Made by a program: the position numbers and the translations under genes. Below are positions 25,235-37,429 of a DNA stretch of 39,090 bases, piece by piece (position 1 is the first letter of the stretch; each line of letters starts with the position of its first letter). Source of the DNA: Candidatus Sulfopaludibacter sp. SbA3 (GTDB lineage: Bacteria; Acidobacteriota; Terriglobia; Bryobacterales; Bryobacteraceae); the NCBI GenBank assembly GCA_945893365.1, contig CAMDED010000068.1, positions 1 to 39,090 of the forward strand. Reading direction: 5' to 3'. The notes below the pieces were generated by a model, which made no database searches, was not told where the DNA came from, and saw nothing but the letters and a program-made list of their open reading frames with translations.

Positions 25235-26435
25235 GGAGCAAGAAAGCGCCGATAGCCGGAAGGACTGAAAGTTCGCCGCCAGAAGAGGAAATATCGCGGC
25301 CATCGAAAGCAGGAGTCCCGTTCGCAGTCCCCGGAAAGTCTCTTCGAAAACCGGGATCTGCCGCAGGCCGACCGTCATTCCCCGCGGCGACTCGCCAGCG
25401 CGCTTCAGGGCTTCCCGCACCTTTTCCGCAAGTCGGCCGAGAGGCTCTCCATGCACGTTCGCGGTGTAACTCACCACGCGCTGCATGTTGTACCGCTCGA
25501 CCATCCCCGGCGCCGTACCGTTCGCGACGGAGGCGACATCGCCGAGCAGGGGCCGGCTCCGGCCGTCTTTCATGACGGGAATATTGCGCACGTCGTCAGC
25601 CGGCTGGATGCGGTCTTGCGGAATCTCCACCTGGATCTGAAAACCGTTCCGTTCACCGGATCGCGCCAGAAGTTCGGTTCCGTGAAACGGCTGGAGGAGG
25701 TGGCCGCGACTATGGAGCGCGCGACGCCCGCCGCTGTGAGACCGTATTGGCCCGCGCGGTCGCGATCGAATCGTAATGTCGAGAGTCGGATAGTCGAGCG
25801 GCCGCGCGAGCCGCAGGTCTCGCAGCTCCGGAATCTTCGCCAGTTCCCCGCGGATTGTTTGCGCATAGACGCGATTCGCCGCCATGTTGGTGCCTTGGAC
25901 CGCGACCTCGACCGGCGTGGGAGATCCGAAACTCACAACCGGCTCACAATGTCGCCGGCTTCGAAGGTGAACTGGCAGCTTGGAAGGGCTTTGAGGAGCT
26001 CCGTTCGAAGCTGTTCGAAGAGCTCCTCACCGCGAATCGGGGCCGTGGGCTTCAACGCGACTTTCATCACAGTCTCGTGAGGTCCGCTGGTCCACAGATG
26101 GATCAGGTTGATCCTGAATCCCGAAGTTGCGCCACGGGTACCTGCGTTTTCAACCCGAAAAGCAACTTCGGCTAAGCTGGCTTTCGACAATGCAAGTGAC
26201 TAGAAACACAATGGATAGGCAACAATGCTCGGTTTCAACTTCGGGATTCAGGTTGATCGGTTAGGTTGGGGGTTGAACGCCGATGTAGGCGGTGCTGACA
26301 GCCACGTTGCCGGGTCCCGCGACGCGCTTGATCGCATCGAGCATCCGAAGCGCCTCGAGTTCCGTGCGCTCCACTCGCGTTCCAACCGGCGCGCGCATGC
26401 GCTCGGAAGAAGCTCGGCGCCGATACGGGCGCGAC
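25235..26435 (-). pseudogene. Broken partial duplicate of the RND efflux gene
   Basis: This stretch is a near-identical copy of 28085-29160, the middle of the intact RND gene (about residues 540-900). Over 25441-25620 versus 28287-28466, 4 mismatches in 180 bases are counted by eye. The copy has no start or end of the gene and carries lesions: a 1-nt loss near 25945, an extra A near 25775, a 1-nt loss near 25650, a 3-nt loss near 25370, a 25-nt loss near 26403, and a 138-bp insertion at 26114. Left and right boundaries are fuzzy by about 30 nt. It cannot encode a pump. The remaining bases to 26530 show no gene. Confidence 0.93.
26114..26251. mobile_element. MITE-like 138-bp element with terminal inverted repeats and target duplication
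   Basis: The ends are perfect inverted repeats: CTGAATCCCGAAGTTG at 26114-26129 and CAACTTCGGGATTCAG at 26236-26251. GTTGATC at 26107-26113 and 26252-26258 flanks the element and is present once at the matching site of the intact RND gene (28954-28960), which is therefore an empty site. Inside, 26121-26130 pairs perfectly with 26162-26171, enclosing a second 5-bp stem (26135-26139 with 26153-26157). There is no transposase, so movement would depend on an element elsewhere in the genome. Because the flank and end share bases (TCAGGTTGATC occurs on both sides), the exact boundary is uncertain by up to 4 nt. Confidence 0.85.
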
Positions 26436-26530
26436 GGATGAGATTGCTTCCGCGGACTACAACAACGATGCTACTTCGGAATTTCGGCAAACAACAAGGG
26501 GCGCCGCTTCGTCAGAACGCTTCGACGCCC

Positions 26531-27625
26531 TTACTTCGTCTCGATCCGGCTGCCGTTACGGATCTCGTCGGTCGCCCGTTTGACGATCTTGTCGCCCGCC
26601 GCGACGCGTCCCACAATCTCCACGAGCTCGCCCGATACGGCGCCCTTCTTTACATTCACCCATTTCGCCTTACCGCTCGAGACTCGAATCACAAACGTGC
26701 GCTCGGTAGTCGTCGCGACCGCCGTGGTCGGGACGAGCAGCGACCTCGCAGCCCGGCGCAACGGCCAATCAACTTCGGCGTACATCCCGGGGGCGAGTTC
26801 TCCCCCGGTGTTGTTGTAGTCCGCTTCGACCGGCATGCTACGCGTTTTTGAGTCGAGCGACCGCGGAATGCGGGCGATCGCCGCTGTGAACTCGCGCGCC
26901 GGATGAGCGGGAACGCGGAAGGTCAGCCGGCCGCCCACCGTGAGACCCGCGACATCGGTCTCGGGCACGGATACGACCAATCGAAGCCGGGACACCTGTT
27001 CGATCCGGAGCAAGCCCGATTGAGCGGATCCGGGACCTACGAGCGCGCCCGGATGCACCAGGCGTTCCGTGACCACACCGTCAAATGGGGCCTTCACGTT
27101 CACGTAGCTCTCGAGATCGCGGAGGGGGCGCACCGCTGCCGCGGCCGCCAAGGCGGCGCTTTCGATCGATTTCACCACCGCCTCGGCCGCCTGCAGTTGC
27201 TGTTCGGCCAGAACCAGTTCGTTGGCCGCGATCGCGCCGGCGGTCCGTGAAGCTTCCTTGAGTCTCGTGTTCGTGCTTCGGACGGCAGCCAGTTTGGCTT
27301 CGGCCTCCGCTTTTCTCGAAGCCGCGTCCACCACCTTCGCCTCAGCCTCGGCGACTTTCGCGGCGAGCTCTGGAGCGGCGAGGCGCACCAACGTTTGTCC
27401 GGCGGCCACGGCGCTGCCGCGATCCACGCTCACCGTTTCGACGAAGCCGTTCACACGGGCTTCAAGCGTCACCTGGAAAAACGGCAGGAGCTCGCCGGGG
27501 AATCGGCGCCGCGCTTCCACCGCTCCTTCGATGACCGTCGCGGCCTCGATGCTTTGCGCCGGAATGCTTTGGGCGGTTATCGAAATCGTCGCGGCCAGCA
27601 GAACCGCCGATGCCTCTAGTCTCAT
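26531..27625 (-). CDS. RND efflux periplasmic adaptor (membrane fusion protein)
   Basis: A 364-residue adaptor. A signal peptide at residues 1-23 (ASAVLLAATISITAQS) leads to the first lipoyl half (FQVTLEARVNGFVETVSVDRG), a coiled-coil hairpin rich in Ala/Glu/Lys, the second lipoyl half (VNVKAPFDGVVTERLVHPG), and beta-barrel and membrane-proximal domains (LVPTTAVATTTERTFVIRV). There is no lipobox cysteine. The start ATG 27625 overlaps the stop of the RND gene by 4 nt. It links the inner-membrane pump to TolC. It is the last gene of the operon. Confidence 0.93.
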   Translation of the reverse strand: MRLEASAVLLAATISITAQSIPAQSIEAATVIEGAVEARRRFPGELLPFFQVTLEARVNGFVETVSVDRGSAVAAGQTLVRLAAPELAAKVAEAEAKVVDAASRKAEAEAKLAAVRSTNTRLKEASRTAGAIAANELVLAEQQLQAAEAVVKSIESAALAAAAAVRPLRDLESYVNVKAPFDGVVTERLVHPGALVGPGSAQSGLLRIEQVSRLRLVVSVPETDVAGLTVGGRLTFRVPAHPAREFTAAIARIPRSLDSKTRSMPVEADYNNTGGELAPGMYAEVDWPLRRAARSLLVPTTAVATTTERTFVIRVSSGKAKWVNVKKGAVSGELVEIVGRVAAGDKIVKRATDEIRNGSRIETK

Positions 27626-30600
27626 GCCTGGGTACCTTCGTAATGCGAACTCGCGGGATCGTCCGGATCGAGCGAAGGGGACCGCCCGCCCGTCTCCGGC
27701 TGCGTCACCGCGTAGAGCGCCGGCAGCACCGTCAGCGTCGAAATCGTGGCGACGAACAGGCCGCCGATCACGGCAATTCCGAGCGGCGCGGTCTGGCCGC
27801 CGCCGTCGCTTCCGCCGAGGGCGAGAGGCAGCATGCCCGCCATCATGGCCATCGCGGTCATGAGGACCGCGCGGAATCTTCCGCTCGCGCCCACCGCCGC
27901 GGCCGTTCGAAGCGCGTTGCCCTCCCTGCGCGCCCGCTCCGCAAAAGTGACCAGCAGAATCGAGTTCGCGACCGAAATCCCAAGGGCCATGATCGCGCCG
28001 ATAAACGACTGGATATTGAGCGTCCTGCCCGTCAGCCAGAGAGCCAACGCGACGCCCGAGAGGACCGCGGGCATGGTTGCGAGAATCGACGCCGACAGCC
28101 GGAAGGACTGAAAGTTCGCCGCCAGAAGAAGAAATATCGCGGCCATCGAAAGCAGGAGTCCCGTTCGCAGTCCCCGGAAAGTCTCTTCGAAAACCGGGAT
28201 CTGCCCCCGCAGGCCGACCGTCATTCCCCGCGGCGCCTGGCCAGCGCGCTTCAGGGCTTCCCGTACCTTTTCCGCAAGTCGACCGAGAGGCTCTCCATGC
28301 ACGTTCGCGGTGTAACTCACCACGCGCTGCATGTTGTACCGCTCGACCATCCCCGGCGCCGTACCGTTCGCGACGGAGGCGACATCGCCGAGCAGGGGCC
28401 GGCTCCTGCCGTCTTTCATCACGGGAATGTTGCGCACGTCGTCAGCCGACTGGATGCGGTCTTGCGGAATCTCCACCTGGATCTGAAAACCGTTTCCACT
28501 CACCGGATCGCGCCAGAAGTTCGGTTCCGTGAAACGGCTGGAGGAGGTGGCCGCGACCATGGAGCGCGCGACGCCCGCGGCTGTAAGACCGTATTGGCCC
28601 GCGCGGTCGCGATCGATCGTAATGTCGAGTGTCGGATAGTCGAGCGGCTGCGCGAGCTGCAGGTCTCGCAGCTCCGGTATCTTCGCCAGTTCCCGGCGGA
28701 TTTTTTCCGCATAGACGCGATTCGCCGCCATGTTTGTGCCTTGGACCGCGACCTCGACCGGCGTGGGAGATCCGAAACTCATCACCTGGCTCACAATGTC
28801 GCCGGCTTCGAAAGTAAATTGGCAGGTTGGAAGCGCTTTCTGCAACTCCACTCTAAGTTCTTCGAAGAGCTCCTCCCCGCGAATCGGGGCCGTGGGCTTC
28901 AACGCCACTTTCATCACAGTCTCGTGGGGACCGCTGGTCCACAGATGGATCAGGTTGATCGGGTAGCTCGCGGGCTGGACGCCGATGAAGGCGGTGCTGA
29001 CGGCTACGTTGGCGGGTCCCGCGACGCGCTTGATTACATCGAGCATTCGAAGCGCCTCGAGTTCCGTTCGCTCCACGCGCGTTCCAACCGGCGCGCGCAT
29101 GCGCAGTTGAAATTGTCCGGAGTCGACGCTCGGAAGCAGCTCGGCCCCGATGCGAGGCGCGACGAACCACAAGACAGCGCCCGCCCCCAGGGCGTAGCAA
29201 GGAATGACCACCCAGCGGAATTGCACGATGCGTTCCACCAAAAGGCGATAGGCCGCTTGCAGCCGGCTGCCTTCGCGCGCGGCTTCCCCTTTATGCGAGG
29301 CAGGCCCTCCGCGCATGACCCACACGGCGAGGACCGGGACAAGCGTGCTCGACAGGATGTACGACGAAATCATGGCGAAGCCGACGGCGAGCGACAACGG
29401 CACAAACAACTGGCGCGCCACGCCCGTCATGAAGTAGGCCGGCACGAACACGGCGAGCATCGACATCATCGCCAGGAAGCGGGGCGTAGCGGTTCTACGG
29501 CAGGCGTCGAGCACGCTGCGAGGGCGCGCGGCGCCGCCTCCCAGTTGTGAATGAATGTTCTCGATCTCAACCGTCGCCTCGTCCACCAGCACGCCTACCG
29601 CGAGAGCAAGCCCGGAAAGCGTCATGATGTTGATGGTCTGACCGGAGATCCAGAGCCCCACCACGGCGCCGAGCAACGCGAAAGGGATGGTGGTCACGAC
29701 GATAAGAGCGCCGCGCCAATCGCGCAGAAAGACAAGCACCGTCAGCCCCGTAAGCAGCGCGCCCAGCAGTCCCTCGCTCACGAGCGCGCGCAAGGAGCGT
29801 TCGACGATACCGGTCTGGTCGAATTCGATGGTCAGTTTGACGTCCTCCGGCAGCACGTTCCGCATGGCGGGCATCGCGGCGCGGATGCTCCGCATCACGT
29901 CGAGAGTGGAGGCATCGGCGCGTTTCGTGACCGGAATATAGACGGTGCGCTTTCCGTTCACGTGGGCGTAGGCGGTGACGATGTCCGTGCCGTTCTCGAC
30001 CACGCCGATGTCGCGAACGTAAACCGTGGGGCCGCTGCCGGTGCGAACCGGGGCGTCCATCAGTTCCCGCAGGTTGCCCCCGATGACCGCGTTCGTGCTG
30101 GCGATGCGAGCCAGATCCCCAACGCGCACCACGCCGGACGGGTAGATCGCGGATGCCCGGCTTACCGCCGAAATCGCGTCCTCCGGAGAAAGGCGGTATT
30201 CGCGCAGGCGGTCCGGATCGAGCCGGACGACGATCGCCCGTTGATTGCCGCCGAACGGAGGCGGGGCCGAGACGCCAGGTTGCGCCGCAAACAGAGGCCG
30301 CACGCGATTGATGGCGAAATCCTGCATCTCGGCCGGCGTGCGAATGTCGCTTGAAAGGACCAGTTGAGCTACGGCGACGCTACCGGCGTCGAACCTTGTA
30401 ATGAATGGCGGCACCGTCCAGGTTGGCATGAACGCGCGCGCACGATTCACGTAGCCAACCGTTTCCGCCATGGCCTGGTTCATGTCGGCGCCCTCGTGGA
30501 ACACCAGCTTCATCAGCGCCGCGCCCTGAATCGATTTCGACTCCACATGTTCAATTCCCGTGATGTAAAGGAAGTGATACTCGTAGTAATAGGTTAGGAA

Positions 30601-30783
30601 TCCCTCCATCTGTACGGGGTCCATGCCGCCGTAGGGCTGCGCGACGTAGATCGACGGTGAGCCGACCAGTGGAAAGATGTCGACGTGCATTCGCATGACG
30701 GCAACCCACGCCGTCAACGTCAGAGTGAGCGCGGCGACGATCACGGTAATCGGGCGGCGGAGCGCAGTGAGGACGAGCCACAT
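27622..30783 (-). CDS. RND-family efflux transporter, inner-membrane pump
   Basis: A 1053-residue AcrB-type pump with the usual two halves of six membrane helices and two periplasmic loops. The first helix is PITVIVAALTLTLTAWVAV. The central helices show GLALAVGVLVDEATVEIENI, where acidic residues stand at the TM4 proton-relay position, although the common VDDAIVVVEN form is VDEATVEIEN here. The last helices include ALGISVANSILLVTFAERAR. It exports hydrophobic compounds or cations by proton antiport. The start is 6 nt after the tolC stop. Its middle third is duplicated as a pseudogene at 25235-26435. The substrate class (drug or metal) is not decided by sequence. Confidence 0.95.
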   Translation of the reverse strand: MWLVLTALRRPITVIVAALTLTLTAWVAVMRMHVDIFPLVGSPSIYVAQPYGGMDPVQMEGFLTYYYEYHFLYITGIEHVESKSIQGAALMKLVFHEGADMNQAMAETVGYVNRARAFMPTWTVPPFITRFDAGSVAVAQLVLSSDIRTPAEMQDFAINRVRPLFAAQPGVSAPPPFGGNQRAIVVRLDPDRLREYRLSPEDAISAVSRASAIYPSGVVRVGDLARIASTNAVIGGNLRELMDAPVRTGSGPTVYVRDIGVVENGTDIVTAYAHVNGKRTVYIPVTKRADASTLDVMRSIRAAMPAMRNVLPEDVKLTIEFDQTGIVERSLRALVSEGLLGALLTGLTVLVFLRDWRGALIVVTTIPFALLGAVVGLWISGQTINIMTLSGLALAVGVLVDEATVEIENIHSQLGGGAARPRSVLDACRRTATPRFLAMMSMLAVFVPAYFMTGVARQLFVPLSLAVGFAMISSYILSSTLVPVLAVWVMRGGPASHKGEAAREGSRLQAAYRLLVERIVQFRWVVIPCYALGAGAVLWFVAPRIGAELLPSVDSGQFQLRMRAPVGTRVERTELEALRMLDVIKRVAGPANVAVSTAFIGVQPASYPINLIHLWTSGPHETVMKVALKPTAPIRGEELFEELRVELQKALPTCQFTFEAGDIVSQVMSFGSPTPVEVAVQGTNMAANRVYAEKIRRELAKIPELRDLQLAQPLDYPTLDITIDRDRAGQYGLTAAGVARSMVAATSSSRFTEPNFWRDPVSGNGFQIQVEIPQDRIQSADDVRNIPVMKDGRSRPLLGDVASVANGTAPGMVERYNMQRVVSYTANVHGEPLGRLAEKVREALKRAGQAPRGMTVGLRGQIPVFEETFRGLRTGLLLSMAAIFLLLAANFQSFRLSASILATMPAVLSGVALALWLTGRTLNIQSFIGAIMALGISVANSILLVTFAERARREGNALRTAAAVGASGRFRAVLMTAMAMMAGMLPLALGGSDGGGQTAPLGIAVIGGLFVATISTLTVLPALYAVTQPETGGRSPSLDPDDPASSHYEGTQA

Positions 30784-30789
30784 GATCGA

Positions 30790-32157
30790 TTACCGAGCCG
30801 CCTTCAGGAACCCTTCGAGATCGCCTTGCGCGATTGCCATTGCCAGCATTCCCCGCCAGACGCCGAGCCTCGCCAAGGCGTTGTCGATTTCCGCGTTCGT
30901 CAGCAGTCGCTGCGCTTCAGCTACATCGGCCAGCGCGCCGAGACCGGCGCGATAACGCGCGGAGGCCTGCCGCTCGGCCGCGCGCGCCGCTTCCAGCTGC
31001 ACCGGTACGTTCCGCTCGATCAGGCGAGCGCCATCGAGCATCGCTTGCGCCCGTTTGCGTGCGGCATCGAGGCTTTGATTCACTAAGTCCAGCTTGGCCC
31101 GCTCCGCGCGCTCATTCGCCGCCTCGAGCTTTTTTCGTTCCGCCAGGATCTTGGTGTCCGTGAGATTGAACGTCGCCGTGAAACCGAGCCCCCAGTTGTA
31201 GAACGTGGGAGCGAGACCGTGTGCGCCGCCCAATATCGAGAAGTCGGGATGCGCTCCGGTGCCGCGAGCGAAGGTCGTGCCTTCGACCGAAAATTTGGGA
31301 AAGAATGAGCGATCGAGAGCACGTTCACGCGCCTGGATTTCTTCGATGGCCGCGGCTTCTTCCTTGGCGGCGGGATGCGCCGATTGTGCGCCTTCCACTT
31401 CGCCGGGCGCGGCGCTGAGGAGCCGTCCGGAACTCAGAGTCAGCTCGCCACCCGCACCTACTCTCTCGGCGAGGGAAATGTTCGCAATGCGCGCCGCTTG
31501 CGCGGACTGTATCCGTTGATTTTCGGCTACCGCCACTTCCGCGCGGCCGCGCGCTTCATCGGCGCCGGGGCGCAGGCCCGCCTCGGATAAGGCTCTTATC
31601 TCGTCGTAGAGAACTTTAGCCCGGGCCACCCCCGCCTCCGCCGCCAGGAGTTGCTGTTCGGCGGCAAGCACGGTCAAGTAGGCGTCGGCGGCAGAGGCGC
31701 CTGCCTCGAACTTCGTGTTCTGGGTGGCCGCGTCGGCCCGCCGACGCGTCGCGGCGGCCGCGTCCACGCCGGCCTTTCGGAATCCGAAATCGAAAGGCTC
31801 CCAACTCACCAGGAAACCGGCTGCGCTGCCAAATACGTTCGACGCGCGGTTATCGCGTACCGGAGGTCCTGAGATCGGGGAAATCACGGACTGCTGGAGC
31901 AGCATCCCGTAGACATTGTTCGTCGTGGCGCGATTGATTTGTGCGACGGTCGTGACCTGAGGAAGGTATGCCGTGCGGGCGAGGTTGATAGCGGCTGCCG
32001 CGGCATTGGCGCGTTCCGCCGACGCTCGAACCGCCGGATATCGTTCCACCGCCTGCCGCACCGCTTGTTCGAGCGTAAGAGGAAATTGGGCGCCGAGGCC
32101 CGCGACCCAAACGGCGGACAAAGCCGCAGCCAAGACTGGCTGCCGTCCGGTCTTCAC
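30790..32157 (-). CDS. TolC-family outer-membrane efflux protein
   Basis: A 455-residue outer-membrane factor. Signal peptide (VLAAALSAVWVAGLGAQ); the two OEP repeats begin LTLEQAVRQAVERYPAVRAS and, in the second half, AHPAAKEEAAAIEEIQARER. Long Ala/Glu/Arg helices follow, as in the TolC tunnel, with LGFTATFNLTDTKILAERKK in the last part. There is no lipoprotein cysteine. ATG 32157 overlaps the padR stop by 4 nt. It forms the outer-membrane channel for the pump encoded next. Confidence 0.93.
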   Translation of the reverse strand: MKTGRQPVLAAALSAVWVAGLGAQFPLTLEQAVRQAVERYPAVRASAERANAAAAAINLARTAYLPQVTTVAQINRATTNNVYGMLLQQSVISPISGPPVRDNRASNVFGSAAGFLVSWEPFDFGFRKAGVDAAAATRRRADAATQNTKFEAGASAADAYLTVLAAEQQLLAAEAGVARAKVLYDEIRALSEAGLRPGADEARGRAEVAVAENQRIQSAQAARIANISLAERVGAGGELTLSSGRLLSAAPGEVEGAQSAHPAAKEEAAAIEEIQARERALDRSFFPKFSVEGTTFARGTGAHPDFSILGGAHGLAPTFYNWGLGFTATFNLTDTKILAERKKLEAANERAERAKLDLVNQSLDAARKRAQAMLDGARLIERNVPVQLEAARAAERQASARYRAGLGALADVAEAQRLLTNAEIDNALARLGVWRGMLAMAIAQGDLEGFLKAAR

Positions 32158-32489
32158 TGTTGATCGTCCCCTTCCATGAGTTCTCGAAACAACTCGTTGA
32201 CTTTCTGTCGGGCGATGGCCAATGCCTTTCGGCCAAGCGGAGTGGCCCGATAGACCTTTCGCAGAGACTTGCCGTTGCGCTCTTCTCGCGAACGCAAATA
32301 ACCCTTCTTCTCGAGATTGTGAAGGAGCGGGTAGAGGCTTCCGGGACTAATTCGGTAACCGTGGCGGCCCAGCTCTTCGATCATGCCGAGCCCGAAGATG
32401 GGCTCCTGCGCGGCATGATGCAGAACATGAAGGCGAATCAAACCGGAGTAGAGGTCGCGTGCCTGCGCCGTGTAGTCTAACTTCGTCAT
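32154..32489 (-). CDS. PadR-family transcriptional repressor
   Basis: A 111-residue PadR protein with the family winged-helix motif: LHVLHHAAQEPIFGLGMIEEL, YRISPGSLYPLLHNLEKKGYL and VYRATPLGRKALAIAR. PadR regulators typically repress a neighbouring pump gene and respond to a small-molecule ligand. It is the first gene of the efflux operon and its start codon lies inside a perfect palindrome, so autoregulation is likely. The short C-terminus puts it in the PadR-s1 (small) group. The ligand is unknown. Confidence 0.95.
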   Translation of the reverse strand: MTKLDYTAQARDLYSGLIRLHVLHHAAQEPIFGLGMIEELGRHGYRISPGSLYPLLHNLEKKGYLRSREERNGKSLRKVYRATPLGRKALAIARQKVNELFRELMEGDDQQ

Positions 32490-32544
32490 CGGTATTCGTT
32501 AACGAATACCGATAAGTATAAAAAGCATCCTTCCTGAAAGTCAA
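32488..32544 (-). promoter_or_regulatory. padR-efflux operon promoter with a perfect 26-bp palindromic operator
   Basis: On the minus strand a -35 TTGACT (32539-32544) and a -10 TATACT (32515-32520) are separated by 18 nt, close to the sigma70 consensus. Directly downstream, 32488-32513 is a perfect palindrome (half-site ATCGGTATTCGTT) covering the expected transcription start and the padR ATG. Such a site would let PadR block both RNA polymerase and ribosome access. No Shine-Dalgarno is present in the short predicted leader of about 18 nt. Confidence 0.85.
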
Positions 32545-32593
32545 CACGGCATCTCTGCCTGCGAATGCCGCTGCCGTGGCACAATCAAGAAGA

Positions 32594-34042
32594 ATGACGG
32601 GTTCCTTTCGCGTTCATGCCACGCTCGCACTTGCCACGTTCGCCCTTGCCGGTTCGGTTTTGCCGGCCGCCGCTCAAGAGAAGCCGGAGGAGGAAGAGTT
32701 CTTTCAGATGTATACCGAAGCGCCGCGCATTTTTCTGCGGCCGCAGCGTTTACGTCTGCTCAGGAAAGAGCGCGAGCGCCGCTCGACGCGCTGGCAACAG
32801 TTTGAAACTTTCATCCTGGGCAAGGTTCCCATGCCGGAACCTGCATTCGCGCAGGCTCTCTACTACCAAATCTCGGGCGACAAGGCGATCGGACAACTTG
32901 CCGTGCGCTGGGCCGCGGGTCCGGGGACGGATATCCGCCAACTCGCCCTTGTCTACGACTGGTGCCAGGATCTATTCACGGCGGCCGAGTCGAAAGCGGT
33001 CGCAGCCAAGCTTCAGCGAGCCATCGAGAAGCCGCGCCGCAACGAAAGCATACCGGCCATCCGCGACCGGACGCTCGCCGCCGTGGCCGTCGCTGGCTCG
33101 CTGCCTGAGCTTGCCACAAAGCAACTGGAATCGCTTGTGCGTCAATGGTGGCGCGCCGAGATGGCGCCCGCGCTCCTGGCTGGCGGAAGCCTGGCGGGCA
33201 AGAATCCCGTCCCGCGCGACGACGTCTACGCGCTCCACGAAATTCTCCATGTGGTGCGCGACAATCTCCAAATCGACCTGCGCGATCCCGTCCCTGGGTT
33301 TTTCAAAGGATTGCCCATATTCCATCTGCTCAGCTACTATCCGGCCACGTTTCCCGCGCCCGAGGGGGAGTACCGCATACCCCTATCGAAGGGTGGAGGC
33401 GAGCCGGACGTAATGCGCGCCGCCGTGTCGCGCACGGCCGAATTGATCATGGTCGCTTACGACACGAACGCCCCTGAAACTCAGGTGCTCCAGGGATGGC
33501 TCATGCACGACAACTTTATTCTTCGTAGCACCTTCGGCGTGCCGTACGAGTTCCTTTGGGCCAATCCTTATCAACCGGGGCTGAGTTATTACCACGTTCC
33601 GCTGCTGTTCCATGACGATCTTTTCGGACGTCTGTTCATCCGCTCCAGTTGGGATGAGAACGCGCGCTGGCTCGGCTATTTTGAAGGTGAGATGCAGCTC
33701 TTCGAAGACGGCAGAGTCACGATCCTCAACCCGGCCTTGCAGTCTTCCCCCTTGTTGCTCACTGAGGCCGTTGTGTATACCGGAGACCATGCGAAGAAGT
33801 TCGAGGTATTGCATCAGGACTCCGAAGACGTGTTCGTCGTGCACTTGAAACCGAACTACGCCTATGAGATCGAAATGGACGACGAAGAAATGCGCGAGGT
33901 CTATACGGATGCGGGCGGCATTCTCGCGCTCACCGCACCGCCCAAAGTGAAGGTGGGTGTCCGCCTCAAGGAAGCACACCCCGTGGCGGTTCACTACGTG
34001 GCGCCGCCTGCGCCCGGACTTGTTCCGCGCAGGCCTCGCTGA
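32594..34042 (+). CDS. Secreted lyase-like protein (heparinase/alginate-lyase-type helical domain), function uncertain
   Basis: A 482-residue exported protein. The signal peptide (HATLALATFALAGSVLPAAAQ) supports ATG 32594 over the GTG at 32576. The N-terminal segment APRIFLRPQRLRLLRKERER resembles the opening of the alpha-toroid of heparinase II/alginate lyase proteins, and a helical region follows (about residues 40-230). The C-terminal part is beta-rich (GYFEGEMQLFEDGRVTILN). No catalytic residues could be assigned. It may bind or cleave a polysaccharide. The gene is divergent from padR, 104 nt away. Confidence 0.6.
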   Translation: MTGSFRVHATLALATFALAGSVLPAAAQEKPEEEEFFQMYTEAPRIFLRPQRLRLLRKERERRSTRWQQFETFILGKVPMPEPAFAQALYYQISGDKAIGQLAVRWAAGPGTDIRQLALVYDWCQDLFTAAESKAVAAKLQRAIEKPRRNESIPAIRDRTLAAVAVAGSLPELATKQLESLVRQWWRAEMAPALLAGGSLAGKNPVPRDDVYALHEILHVVRDNLQIDLRDPVPGFFKGLPIFHLLSYYPATFPAPEGEYRIPLSKGGGEPDVMRAAVSRTAELIMVAYDTNAPETQVLQGWLMHDNFILRSTFGVPYEFLWANPYQPGLSYYHVPLLFHDDLFGRLFIRSSWDENARWLGYFEGEMQLFEDGRVTILNPALQSSPLLLTEAVVYTGDHAKKFEVLHQDSEDVFVVHLKPNYAYEIEMDDEEMREVYTDAGGILALTAPPKVKVGVRLKEAHPVAVHYVAPPAPGLVPRRPR

Positions 34043-34117
34043 ATTGCCAAGGACAACAGTTCGGACGGGCAAAGGGCGCGCTGGCGCGTTCTCCGGTAGG
34101 TGGAGGGATGAGTAGAT

Positions 34118-34237
34118 ATGGAAAGACGGACCGAACCAAGAACGGTAAAGCAATGGATCAGCTACATCGTGACGGCGCTAATAGCGATATGGTTGATTAT
34201 TTGGATGTTGAAGTTATCAGGTATCGATGTTCTATGA
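34118..34237 (+). CDS. 39-residue single-pass membrane microprotein
   Basis: The frame ATG 34118 to TGA 34235-34237 encodes 39 residues: a charged N-terminus (MERRTEPRTVKQ), one hydrophobic helix (residues 13-32, with WISYIVTALIAIW then LIIWML), and a short tail (KLSGIDVL). A strong ribosome site GGAGGG at 34102-34107 lies 10 nt upstream, better placed for this start than for the overlapping ATG at 34108. By the positive-inside rule the N-terminus should be cytoplasmic. Nothing else in the 34043-34363 gap looks coding. The function is unknown. Confidence 0.6.
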   Translation: MERRTEPRTVKQWISYIVTALIAIWLIIWMLKLSGIDVL

Positions 34238-34363
34238 GTGAGGCCTTCGTAGAGCCGCGGAAGGATGAGCGGCGGGCGATTTTGTGCGCAAGCTGGAGAT
34301 GTTACGTCTCGATAATGGCGTCAGGTTCTATCGTCTGATGTAAACTGAAGATCCCGGCATCAA

Positions 34364-37417
<3,054 letters not shown>

Positions 37418-37429
37418 CCGCTCAAGAAA

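Noticed and set aside
27610-29550. 646-codon plus-strand frame across the RND gene
   Set aside because: Antisense of the pump; the similar plus-strand frame in the pseudogene arises only because the DNA is duplicated.
34108-34338. 76-codon frame starting at ATG 34108
   Set aside because: Its ATG is directly against the ribosome site with no spacing, and the protein has no helix or domain; the frame starting at 34118 fits better.
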